Shown here: piece after piece, positions 7,843 through 15,043 of the stretch
Position numbering within the stretch: the first letter of the stretch is position 1
How the letters are laid out: the number at the start of each line of letters is the position of its first letter
Assembly (NCBI GenBank): GCA_001873945.1
Contig: MNYI01000075.1
Coordinates: 1-18,561, forward strand
Origin: Candidatus Desantisbacteria bacterium CG2_30_40_21
Lineage (GTDB): Bacteria > UBA9089 > CG2-30-40-21
Length of the DNA stretch: 18,561 nucleotides
Direction of reading: 5' to 3'
Translations under genes and position numbers: made by a program
Notes under the pieces: model-generated
The model's database searches: none
Seen by the model: the letters and a program-made list of their open reading frames with translations, nothing else
Told to the model about the DNA's origin: nothing

Positions 7843-8658
7843 TTACCTTAATTTTTTCATCTCATAATTTGCAATCAATAATTCTTTTCCCTTTTGTGCT
7901 GACTTCTGCTTATAATTGTTCATCCCGTATTGTAATTCCCACTCAACCTGATAAAAGTCTTTAAATAATGTTCGGATATAGTCATTATTATCATAGGTCA
8001 TTAACCATTTATGCTTGCATTGCTTGAGATTTTCAAGAAATGCTTTGTGCTCAAAATCTACATGAAGACACCCTTTTTTTCCATATAATCTTGACTGAGT
8101 AGTTGAATAATATGGTGGGTCCAAAAAAATAAACACATTTTCCCCCTCCCTAAATATGAGTTCAGTATAATCTTTTGGGCTGAATTCTATATGTTTAATA
8201 ATGCTATAAGCATGTTCCAATCTCTCAATTGAAGATAGCGTAAATCGTTTTTCAAATGCTTGTTCTGAATATCCTCCACTATCCACAATACCAGAAAATG
8301 TAATTCTGTTTAGCACAAAAAAATCAACTGCTCGCTGAAAATCTGATAAATCATGCTGTCGTTTGGCAATAAGTTCTTGAAATAATGCTCTCCCATCGCT
8401 ATATTCTTGCTTTACTCTGAGAATTTCATTGATTAACTTATCCTTATTTGATTGTAGTTCCTTCCAGAAACAATACAAATCATAATTTACATCACTTGCA
8501 TAATATTGGACATACGGACTTTTCTGAACACAGTAAAATGAAAAGGAGCCTCCTCCAAAAAATGGTTCTCGCAACTCCTCATATTGAGGAATAAACGCAG
8601 AGAGATAACCTACTGCTCTGGATTTTCCACCTGGATAGCGTAAAGGACTTTTAATCAT
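7843..8658 (-). CDS. D12-class (Dam-family) DNA adenine N6-methyltransferase
   Basis: It transfers a methyl group from S-adenosylmethionine to adenine N6 in a specific DNA site. The 271-residue length is typical of the Dam/D12 family. Motifs are RYPGGKS (7-13) at the N-terminus, EPFFGGGS (31-38, motif I, SAM binding), SDVNYDLYCFW (from 56), FVLNRITFSG (114-123) and the catalytic LDPPYY (179-184, motif IV, DPPY type). The chosen ATG at 8658 follows an AGAGG site and overlaps the endonuclease stop by 8 nt (ATGATTAA). A GTG at 8673 would add five residues but is less likely. Its place next to a putative PD-(D/E)XK endonuclease and a second methyltransferase indicates host protection rather than a solitary Dam role. 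The target sequence cannot be read from this data. Confidence 0.93.
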   Translation of the reverse strand: MIKSPLRYPGGKSRAVGYLSAFIPQYEELREPFFGGGSFSFYCVQKSPYVQYYASDVNYDLYCFWKELQSNKDKLINEILRVKQEYSDGRALFQELIAKRQHDLSDFQRAVDFFVLNRITFSGIVDSGGYSEQAFEKRFTLSSIERLEHAYSIIKHIEFSPKDYTELIFREGENVFIFLDPPYYSTTQSRLYGKKGCLHVDFEHKAFLENLKQCKHKWLMTYDNNDYIRTLFKDFYQVEWELQYGMNNYKQKSAQKGKELLIANYEMKKLR

Positions 8659-9802
8659 CTTTTTTCCTCTCACCGTATTCTATTATGACCTCAAAGTTGT
8701 TTGCTCTTGCTTCTTTGAAAAGGGTGTTAATAAACTCTTCTTTATTTTTTCTGAAACAGTTTTCTCTAAAGAATGTTTTAATCTCGTTTTCATCCATATT
8801 TGTTGTAATTTTACCCTGTATTTTTTCAGATGTTAGTCTGAGTACAGGAATAAAATTGACAAGCGTTTTCGAGTTAATATCTGTTTCTTCATAAAGTTTA
8901 TCTATATTTGAAAAAAGCATCATTTTGATAAGCCCATCTTTTATATCATTCTCTCCGGGCAAGATTGCCTTTTTGGAATGCTTACTTTCAATAAGTTCAT
9001 ACCTGTTATTGCAAATAATGACATCATCAATCGTTAAAAAATATTTACCGCCTAAATAATTCTCTATCTCGATAGGTGTTTTTATCCCTACACTGAGGGC
9101 TTCTTTTGGTTGGGTCGTCCCTATTTCTCTTTTCTGGGCTTGAGCAGATTTGAATCTTGAAAAGTCTAAAAAACTCTCTCGACTTATGATGATACGCTGT
9201 CTGAAGGCTTCTAATCCTGTTTCATTATGGAGTTTAACACCTGTCTTCTTTGAAATTGCCCGATAACTGAGAATGACTTTTTGCATAAGACTATCCAAGT
9301 TTTCAGGGCTTAATTGATCTAAATTCCAGTGTAGAGCAGATGAATGGTAGTTGGATAACTCCTTTATTTGAGTTTTTACAAAATCACTATCTAACTGTTG
9401 ATTTGTTATTCTGTTCAGTTTTTGAGTATCCCGACAATTCTTTTGGGCATCTGTGTAATAGACAAGAATAACATACACATTCAACAGACTCATCAACTGG
9501 ACAGTGTCCCACTGGAGATAATCCATATTTTGAGAATCTGCTCCTTCATCTTTTACAATAGGGATACTCGTAACGGTTTTCCCTCCACAAGCAGATAAAG
9601 TATCATACACACTGGCAAATGGATATGTTCTCGTCCTTTTCGGTCCTGTCCATTTACTGACAGCATAAATCGTATCCTTATCTTTAACACAACATTTTGA
9701 TTGCCAATCATTCACATCAGTATCAAATGATACGGTCAGTAAAGGGCTTTTGAGGAAACTTTCGTACCTCATATTCGTTATTTTGCCAACTAATTTAGGC
9801 AT
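8651..9802 (-). CDS. Putative type II restriction endonuclease (PD-(D/E)XK)
   Basis: The protein has 383 residues and no family name I can assign with certainty. It lies exactly between two DNA methyltransferase genes: 20 nt after one, with an AGGAGG site 8 nt before the ATG, and overlapping the next by 8 nt. A candidate PD-(D/E)XK core is visible: T242-P-I-E-I-E-N-Y-L, then D259-D260-V-I-I-C, then Y-E-L-I-E272-S-K274, an acidic residue, hydrophobic strand and E-x-K in the correct order. An N-terminal segment (about 79-117: IPIVKDEG, MDYLQWDTVQLMSLLNVYVILVYY) appears to be a second conserved block, possibly for target recognition or dimerisation. No helicase, ATPase or methyltransferase motif is present, so it is not a type I, III or IIG enzyme. 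The call rests on context plus the core motif. Alternatives are another nuclease or a specificity factor. Confidence 0.72.
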   Translation of the reverse strand: MPKLVGKITNMRYESFLKSPLLTVSFDTDVNDWQSKCCVKDKDTIYAVSKWTGPKRTRTYPFASVYDTLSACGGKTVTSIPIVKDEGADSQNMDYLQWDTVQLMSLLNVYVILVYYTDAQKNCRDTQKLNRITNQQLDSDFVKTQIKELSNYHSSALHWNLDQLSPENLDSLMQKVILSYRAISKKTGVKLHNETGLEAFRQRIIISRESFLDFSRFKSAQAQKREIGTTQPKEALSVGIKTPIEIENYLGGKYFLTIDDVIICNNRYELIESKHSKKAILPGENDIKDGLIKMMLFSNIDKLYEETDINSKTLVNFIPVLRLTSEKIQGKITTNMDENEIKTFFRENCFRKNKEEFINTLFKEARANNFEVIIEYGERKKDD

Positions 9803-9822
9803 ATTTACGACCTCCTATTCAT

Positions 9823-10950
9823 TTAGTCATTTGAGTTTTTAATCATTTGGTTTAAGCGTTCAATGGCATATTGAACATACTTTTCTTGAGTATCAATCCC
9901 AATATGTTTTCGTCCTAATTTCTCAGCAACTATATTCGTTTGCCCGCTTCCAGCAAATATATCAATGACAGTATCATCCTTATACGAGTAAAACTGAATA
10001 ATTCTTTTTGCCAATTCTTCTGGAAAAGGACAAGGATGAAGATTTTGCTGAGGAGCAACCGGAGGAATTTTCCAGACATTTTTACTTATTTCTCCCTGAT
10101 AATTATTCATATCCAGTTTATTATCTTGTTTCTCTTTGAATGAACGAAAGTGGTAGATATTATTTTCTTCTTTTTTTCCTGCCGGCTTTTGGAAAACCAA
10201 TACATATTCAGCAACCAAACTTGGATAATAATAACCTGGATATGGGTGTTGCACTAAGACCCCACTTCTTTTATCTTTTGCAATCTCTTTTTCCCAAACA
10301 ATATCTTCCTTAAACTGCCATCCTATTTCCTCCATCCATCCTGTAAAATGAAAAGGTAATGGTACCCGAATACCATTCCACCCCACTGGAGAAATATTAA
10401 CAACATTATGACCTCCTGGCTTAATAATACGATACAATTCCTTAAACCGATCAATCAAAAATGTTCGATAAAAATCATAGGAGACTTCTTTGCGTGTCCA
10501 ATGCTCGATTTTCCCTTCAAGTTTTTGGATATGTTCCTCATAATTAATAGCGTTATGATATGGTGGAGAAGTAAAGGCAAGGATAATAGAATCATCAGGA
10601 ATAGATTTCATAGCTTCCAGACAGTCACCTTGAATAATTTCCCCTCGTCCAATTTTATGGACTCTAATTTTCTCCTGTGTCCATTTGAAGCGTCTTCCTA
10701 ATTCTAATGATGAAATAATTTGTAACGCTTTCGTGGTTCCAATTCCCGGAAATTCACTCAGTTCTTCTATAGAAATCGAATTGTTTAGATTTGTGCGAAT
10801 GTATTCAACCAGTTCTTTACTTAAATCAAAGACATTTTTCCCTTTGGACCCATGCCCCAAAATGATAGCAATCAAATCTTCAGTGCTTATTTGGGCAGGA
10901 TTTTTAATCTCAAGCAATTTTTCTCTTGGTTTTTTTAATTCAGTATTCAT
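9823..10950 (-). CDS. RadC-type HhH domain fused to beta-class DNA methyltransferase
   Basis: The protein has 375 residues in two parts. Residues 1-90 match the N-terminal domain of RadC/UPF0758 proteins: KPREKLLE (7-14), STEDLIAIILGHGSKGKNVFD (22-42) and the helix-hairpin-helix FPGIGTTKALQI (67-78), ending SLELGRRF. Residues 101-375 are an SAM-dependent methyltransferase with the beta-class order. Motif IV TSPPY (127-131) comes first and the SAM-binding motif I DIFAGSGQT (330-338) comes last, followed by LGRKHIGID (345-353). TSPPY is common in N4-cytosine methylases, though N6-adenine is possible. The RadC JAB/MPN domain is absent. It is the first gene of the four-gene operon; the ATG has a modest AAGGTG site. 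The HhH part may bind DNA nonspecifically or recognise a structure. The methylase call is secure and the fusion is read directly from the sequence. Confidence 0.92.
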   Translation of the reverse strand: MNTELKKPREKLLEIKNPAQISTEDLIAIILGHGSKGKNVFDLSKELVEYIRTNLNNSISIEELSEFPGIGTTKALQIISSLELGRRFKWTQEKIRVHKIGRGEIIQGDCLEAMKSIPDDSIILAFTSPPYHNAINYEEHIQKLEGKIEHWTRKEVSYDFYRTFLIDRFKELYRIIKPGGHNVVNISPVGWNGIRVPLPFHFTGWMEEIGWQFKEDIVWEKEIAKDKRSGVLVQHPYPGYYYPSLVAEYVLVFQKPAGKKEENNIYHFRSFKEKQDNKLDMNNYQGEISKNVWKIPPVAPQQNLHPCPFPEELAKRIIQFYSYKDDTVIDIFAGSGQTNIVAEKLGRKHIGIDTQEKYVQYAIERLNQMIKNSND

Positions 10951-11010
10951 TGCACCTTACCTATCAATAATTTCGTAAAACACAACCCCTTTAATATGCG
11001 AAAAATTCCT

Positions 11011-11493
11011 TCAGAACAGTATTGTGGGCAGACCCAATACTCCCTCATCGTCGCCTTCTGCCTGACAAATCATCTCAAACTCCTGCCGCAGTTCCTCTTC
11101 ATTGGGCAGATAGAGCTGATACTTTTGCACAAAAAGCTGGCTGTTCATCTGATATGTGGCGTATTGCACCAGCAATTCATCCTTGTTTTTGGTCATAATA
11201 ATGCCAATGGGTAGATTGTCGCCTTCGGTATTTTCTTCGTTGGCAAAATAGCCCATGTACATGTTCATCTGGCCAATGTCGTGGTGTCCAACATCATTTA
11301 TTTTAAGATCGATTAGCACAAAACAGCGGAGTATGCGGTGGTAGAAAACCAGATCAACCCTGTAATGCGTATTGTTAATAGTGATGCGATATTGTCGCCC
11401 GACAAAGGTAAAACCCTTGCCCAATTCGAGTAGAAACTGCATTATTATCCAACTTGAGCAATTCCACATAGTGAGAATAATATTATTTGTCAA
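11011..11493 (-). pseudogene. 5'-truncated YhcG/DUF1016 PD-(D/E)XK nuclease fragment
   Basis: From FLLELGKGF onward (about 11439 down to 11011) this is the C-terminal nuclease half of a YhcG/DUF1016 protein: FVGRQYRI, then RVDLVFYHRILRCFVLIDLK with the Asp and D-x-K of the PD-(D/E)XK core, then DIGQMNMYMGYF and YQLYLPNEEELRQEF. Full-length members run to about 350 residues with a large N-terminal DUF1016_N domain, which is missing here. The preceding 17 codons (MTNNIILTMWNCSSWIIMQ region) do not resemble the family. The start at 11493 is TTG with no RBS, and an ATG at 11442 also lacks one. The junction lies close to sequence resembling the MITE terminal repeat. Probably a deletion remnant; expression is doubtful. 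Confidence 0.8.
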
Positions 11494-11605
11494 TTTTTAA
11501 CATCCCTTCTGCCTGAAAACTAAAGCGTCCATTTCTACTGATAATTATATGGTTTATTACCTCAATGCCAATCATTTTTCATTTTTCGCCCTTTACTTCT
11601 CAACA

Positions 11606-12481
11606 TCATTCTTCTTTCTGTTTGCCGATCAATCCCTTTGCATCTTTTTCTTTCAGTTTCATTTTAGGAGCAGTAATTTTTACGCGATTTTCTACTTGTT
11701 TGATATGTTCCGCTGGAGACAATTTTTCAGGCAGTGTTCCCCCAATATGCTTGATAGCATTCCTAACTTCTTTACCGACACTTTCATGAGTCTTGATAGC
11801 CGATTGCTGGTCTTTTACCCGTTCACGAGTAAGTTTATCGCGAGTCTGGGTCATACGGAATTGGTTTGCTGCTAACTCTGTAGTATCCATGCGGTCCATA
11901 AGATTTTCTTTTTCAGGTATTCTTTTCAGCTTCTTTATCGCATCCCTGCCAAGCCCTCCATACATGCCTTTATATCCTGCATCATGGAAGACCCCGAACA
12001 TTCTGTCCTGCACCCCTGCTTCCCTCGCCGCACCTGACAATGCCTTAAATTCTTCAGATGTCTGCTTGCGAAGTTCTAATCGTTCAATATCAGCGACAAT
12101 GGCATCTGAGATTTCCTGCCTGCGGGCCTGAATAGCAAAATATTTCTGAGCATTAGCAATTTCGGGCTTGCGTGGGTCACCATTTTGTGCAATTAAATAA
12201 CAGGCAAAACGCGACAGATGATAATCATTAACTATTTGCACTGCATCTTTACCACCTTCGATCGGTTTGCCGACGCCGGCAAAGTGATGAGAAGGCTCAT
12301 TTCCTGATTGTTTACAAGAGGTTATAGCCCTTTTAATTGCATCTTCAAATCGCCTCCATTGTGTGTATCCTAAGAAGGGCTGAATCTCCCGTGCACTCCA
12401 ATATTCTGCTCCATATTCATTTACTTTTTTTAGATCTTCAAAGGAGCTGCTTCCCATTGATACTAAATTTTTATCTAACAT
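11606..12481 (-). CDS. dinD: DinD-like DNA-damage-inducible protein D
   Basis: With the start at 12481 the protein has 291 residues, close to the roughly 275 of E. coli DinD. An upstream in-frame ATG (12619) lies inside the MITE, whereas 12481 has a GGAGG site in TAGGAGGAAGT, so I chose the latter. Recognisable blocks are an N-terminal BRO/KilA-like fold (NEYGAEYWSAREIQPFLGY, RRFEDAIKRA), the segment HLSRFACYLIAQNGDPRKPE, then YFAIQARRQE, GYKGMYGGLGRDAIKK, MDTTELAANQFRMTQTRDKL and a lysine-rich C-terminus. E. coli DinD is SOS-induced and has been reported to inhibit RecA filament and strand-exchange activity. No LexA-type box is evident upstream, so SOS control cannot be claimed. It stands alone, 112 bp upstream of the truncated YhcG fragment. 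Confidence 0.88.
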   Translation of the reverse strand: MLDKNLVSMGSSSFEDLKKVNEYGAEYWSAREIQPFLGYTQWRRFEDAIKRAITSCKQSGNEPSHHFAGVGKPIEGGKDAVQIVNDYHLSRFACYLIAQNGDPRKPEIANAQKYFAIQARRQEISDAIVADIERLELRKQTSEEFKALSGAAREAGVQDRMFGVFHDAGYKGMYGGLGRDAIKKLKRIPEKENLMDRMDTTELAANQFRMTQTRDKLTRERVKDQQSAIKTHESVGKEVRNAIKHIGGTLPEKLSPAEHIKQVENRVKITAPKMKLKEKDAKGLIGKQKEE

Positions 12482-12608
12482 ACTTCCTCCTACAAATAAG
12501 GCATCAATACCCCCAACATCCACTGCTTTTTTATTGTTTGTTACTATTAAATAACCCTTCTGCCTGTTCCTATTCCGTAACAGCCTGTGGAGTACGCATG
12601 TCAACTTA

Positions 12609-12769
12609 GGGTCTGTCACAAAATAAATGTGTCACATCGAGGTTGCCAATTTGCTCCTCCAGCAAGACACGAGACTTAAGGCATAGCACAAGCTATGCCT
12701 TAAGTCTCGTAACGCCGCTGGAGGAGATGAATTGGCAACCGAATGTAACAGTTATTTTGTGACAGACCC
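12609..12769. mobile_element. 161-bp MITE-like element with long imperfect TIRs and TTA duplication
   Basis: The ends GGGTCTGTCACAAAATAA (from 12609) and its reverse complement (to 12769) match perfectly. Complementarity continues imperfectly for about 55 bp per arm, through GTTGCCAATT and CTCCTCCAGC. The centre is a perfect 19-bp hairpin (12669-12687 with 12692-12710, loop ACAA), so almost the whole element can fold on itself. TTA flanks both sides (12606-12608 and 12770-12772), consistent with a 3-bp target duplication as made by some IS5-family transposases, though I do not assign a family. It has no coding capacity. It sits between the PBP gene's 3' end and dinD and could stop or stabilise transcripts from the glyA-PBP operon. 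The 12482-12608 stretch beside it shows no gene. Confidence 0.88.
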
Positions 12770-12804
12770 TTAATTAATGGTTTCTATATAAGTGTTCAAG
12801 AACC

Positions 12805-15012
12805 CTATTCCTCCAGCATTACCTTATCAATATCCTCTTCCACTGGCTCTTCCTCCTCTGGCAATGGGATATTTTGTTCCTGTTTACCACCTTGTGCAGG
12901 CAAGCCGACATGAGTGGTACAGTATTTTGTTGGTTCTGTTCCCTTAATAAAATGTTCAGTTCTCATCCATGGACATTTTTGAGTAGCCAGCAAACCAGTA
13001 GAGGGGTCAATGGTAGCTGTAATTATCCCCTCTGGTCTTGGAAAAGAAGCAGCTGGTATTTTATTAATAACCCTTAGCATAAAATCACGATAGATAGGGG
13101 CAGCTATAACACCACCCGTCATTCCATGTCCCATGTTAATTTGCCCTTTATCATAACCTACCCAGACACAAACAACCATGTTTGGTGTATATCCTATAAA
13201 CCATGCATCTACATAATCATTGGTTGTACCTGTCTTTCCGGCAACCTCTCTGCCGAGACTACCACCGATAGCTGCTCTGGCTGTACCCCGTTCCACAACC
13301 CCCTTCATCAGGCTGGTCATAATATATGCTGTTTGTGGGGAAAGCACCCTTTCCTCCTGAGGCATTCGTTCTTTAATAACCACACTATCCTTATCCTTTA
13401 TACACTTAATAGCTATTGGTTCCGTCTTTATCCCTTGATTGGCAAAGGGAATATAAGCAGTGGCCAGCTCAATGGGCGAGACCACTGAAGTGCCAAGTGC
13501 CATGGACAGGTCAGGGCTTATGTAGCTTTGGATTCCCATACGACGAGTATAAGCCACAACCTTTCGTGGGGTTATTTTTTCTAATAATTTGATAGAAGCC
13601 ACATTTATGGAATTTTCCAATGCCTCTCTAAAGGTAACAACACCATGAAACTTATTTTCATAATTTTGTGGTTCCCATTCTTTTCCATCCGTTCCTGTGT
13701 ATTTTACCGGTGAGTCATCAAGCAGGGTACATAGGGTATAGCCTGAATCAATTGCTGTTGAATAAATAAATGGCTTAAAGGCTGAACCCGGTTGACGATG
13801 TGCCTGAAACACCCGATTGATCTGATTATACTTCCTAAACCCACTGCCACCAACCATTGCCTTGATATATCCGGTAGATGGCTCTATTGCCACAAGGGCA
13901 CCTTCTATCTTTAATGTCTTGTTTGTCCTTTTTTTATTTAATTCATTCAACGCCCTGGCAAGAACATCCTCAGCCGCCTTCTGCATTCCTGTATCCATGG
14001 TAGTATAAATCTTTAACCCACCCTTATAAACAGCATTATCCCCATATTCCTTAGAAATATTTTGTCTGATATATTCTGTAAAATATGGTGATACATTTAT
14101 CGTTGTGCAGGCTTTAGCAAACACCTTTTTGGACATCACAGAAAGTTGACCTTGGAATTCCTCTTTTGCCGCAGTCGCTTGTTCCGTGGTAATAATTCCC
14201 ACCTCTTCCATTCGTTTTAAGACAAAAGCCTGTCTTTTTGCTGCTGCATCAGGATGGCTAATGGGTGAAAAATGGCTTGGAGAACCTGGAAGACCGGCTA
14301 TCATGGCACACTGAGCAAGGCTCAAATCCTTAGCATGTTTATCAAAATAAAAGAGTGCCGCACTCTCAACCCCATAATTTCCATGCCCAAGGTAAATCTT
14401 ATTAAGGTATCGTTCCATTATTTCATTCTTGGTGAGTTTTTTCTCGACCATCAAGGCAAGAATAATCTCCTGAATCTTGCGGCGGTAGGTTCGCTCCTGA
14501 GTAAGAAAAAGATTTTTTACTAATTGCTGGGTAATGGTACTTCCACCCTGAGCTATTCTGCGGGAGAGTAGATTTTTCACAAAGGCTCTGATTATTCCCT
14601 TTGGGTTTATGCCCCGATGTCTCTTGAAATCAGCATCCTCAGTAGCAATAATAGCGTCCACCAAATTCTTTGGTACTGCTTGAAGCTTAATCATTTCCCT
14701 TCGACCCACAGAAAAAACGCTGATAAGTTCATCATTATTAGAAAAAACCTTGGTTGGCAATTCCCAGTATTCCATGCCCTCTGTCTCTAAAACAGGTCCC
14801 AAGTCAGGCACAGTAGAAGAAAACCCGATGACAATACCTGCTGTGGCTCCAACAAAGGCAAGAAATGCAAATAATCCACTGAGAATTATCAGCTTTGTCA
14901 GAAAATTAGGAGACTTAAACCCTAATCCTAAGCTCAATCTTTTCTTTAAGGTAGATAAAGGTTTTACCGGAGCATATCGCTGGGAAAGCCTCCTTCTTCT
15001 ACGCCGAAACAT
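12805..15012 (-). CDS. Class A penicillin-binding protein (PBP1A family), bifunctional
   Basis: It polymerises lipid II into glycan strands and cross-links stem peptides at the outer face of the inner membrane. The protein has 735 residues: a short basic cytoplasmic tail (FRRRRRRL), one membrane segment at about 38-66, then GT51 with all motifs intact (ATEDADF with Glu125; GGSTITQQLVKN, 156-167; RRKIQE with Glu182; RYLNKIYLGHGNYG). The transpeptidase domain has S410-A-F-K413, S468-I-N470 and K593-T-G595. The C-terminal tail is acidic and Pro/Glu-rich. Its ATG follows GGAGG 5 nt upstream and starts 31 nt after glyA, so it is probably co-transcribed. It is clearly paralogous to the protein at 2871-4970 (shared RVxxxxRQxGSAFKPF and AxxGKTGT surroundings), with catalytic GT residues retained here. 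Length is slightly short of E. coli PBP1A because the extra OB-type domain seems absent. Confidence 0.95.
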   Translation of the reverse strand: MFRRRRRRLSQRYAPVKPLSTLKKRLSLGLGFKSPNFLTKLIILSGLFAFLAFVGATAGIVIGFSSTVPDLGPVLETEGMEYWELPTKVFSNNDELISVFSVGRREMIKLQAVPKNLVDAIIATEDADFKRHRGINPKGIIRAFVKNLLSRRIAQGGSTITQQLVKNLFLTQERTYRRKIQEIILALMVEKKLTKNEIMERYLNKIYLGHGNYGVESAALFYFDKHAKDLSLAQCAMIAGLPGSPSHFSPISHPDAAAKRQAFVLKRMEEVGIITTEQATAAKEEFQGQLSVMSKKVFAKACTTINVSPYFTEYIRQNISKEYGDNAVYKGGLKIYTTMDTGMQKAAEDVLARALNELNKKRTNKTLKIEGALVAIEPSTGYIKAMVGGSGFRKYNQINRVFQAHRQPGSAFKPFIYSTAIDSGYTLCTLLDDSPVKYTGTDGKEWEPQNYENKFHGVVTFREALENSINVASIKLLEKITPRKVVAYTRRMGIQSYISPDLSMALGTSVVSPIELATAYIPFANQGIKTEPIAIKCIKDKDSVVIKERMPQEERVLSPQTAYIMTSLMKGVVERGTARAAIGGSLGREVAGKTGTTNDYVDAWFIGYTPNMVVCVWVGYDKGQINMGHGMTGGVIAAPIYRDFMLRVINKIPAASFPRPEGIITATIDPSTGLLATQKCPWMRTEHFIKGTEPTKYCTTHVGLPAQGGKQEQNIPLPEEEEPVEEDIDKVMLEE

Positions 15013-15043
15013 ATGTCCTCCAATTGAGACTGAGTCGTGATCC

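Noticed and set aside
7843..10950. The operon as a plain DpnII-type system (DpnM, DpnA, DpnII)
   Set aside because: The gene content is similar (D12 plus beta-class methylase plus nuclease), but the beta-class enzyme has TSPPY and a RadC fusion, and the nuclease does not look like DpnII. Not claimed.
11549..11875. Plus-strand Phe-rich ORFs opposite dinD
   Set aside because: They are antisense to well-conserved dinD codons and have no recognisable features.
12568..12590. CTGT...ACAG pair upstream of dinD as a LexA (SOS) box
   Set aside because: The half-sites are separated by 12 bases and not the 8 of the E. coli box, and LexA sites differ between phyla. Not supported.
12481..12619. Longer dinD start at 12619
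   Set aside because: That ATG lies within the terminal repeat of the 161-bp element, and the added residues do not resemble DinD. The ATG at 12481 has a strong RBS.
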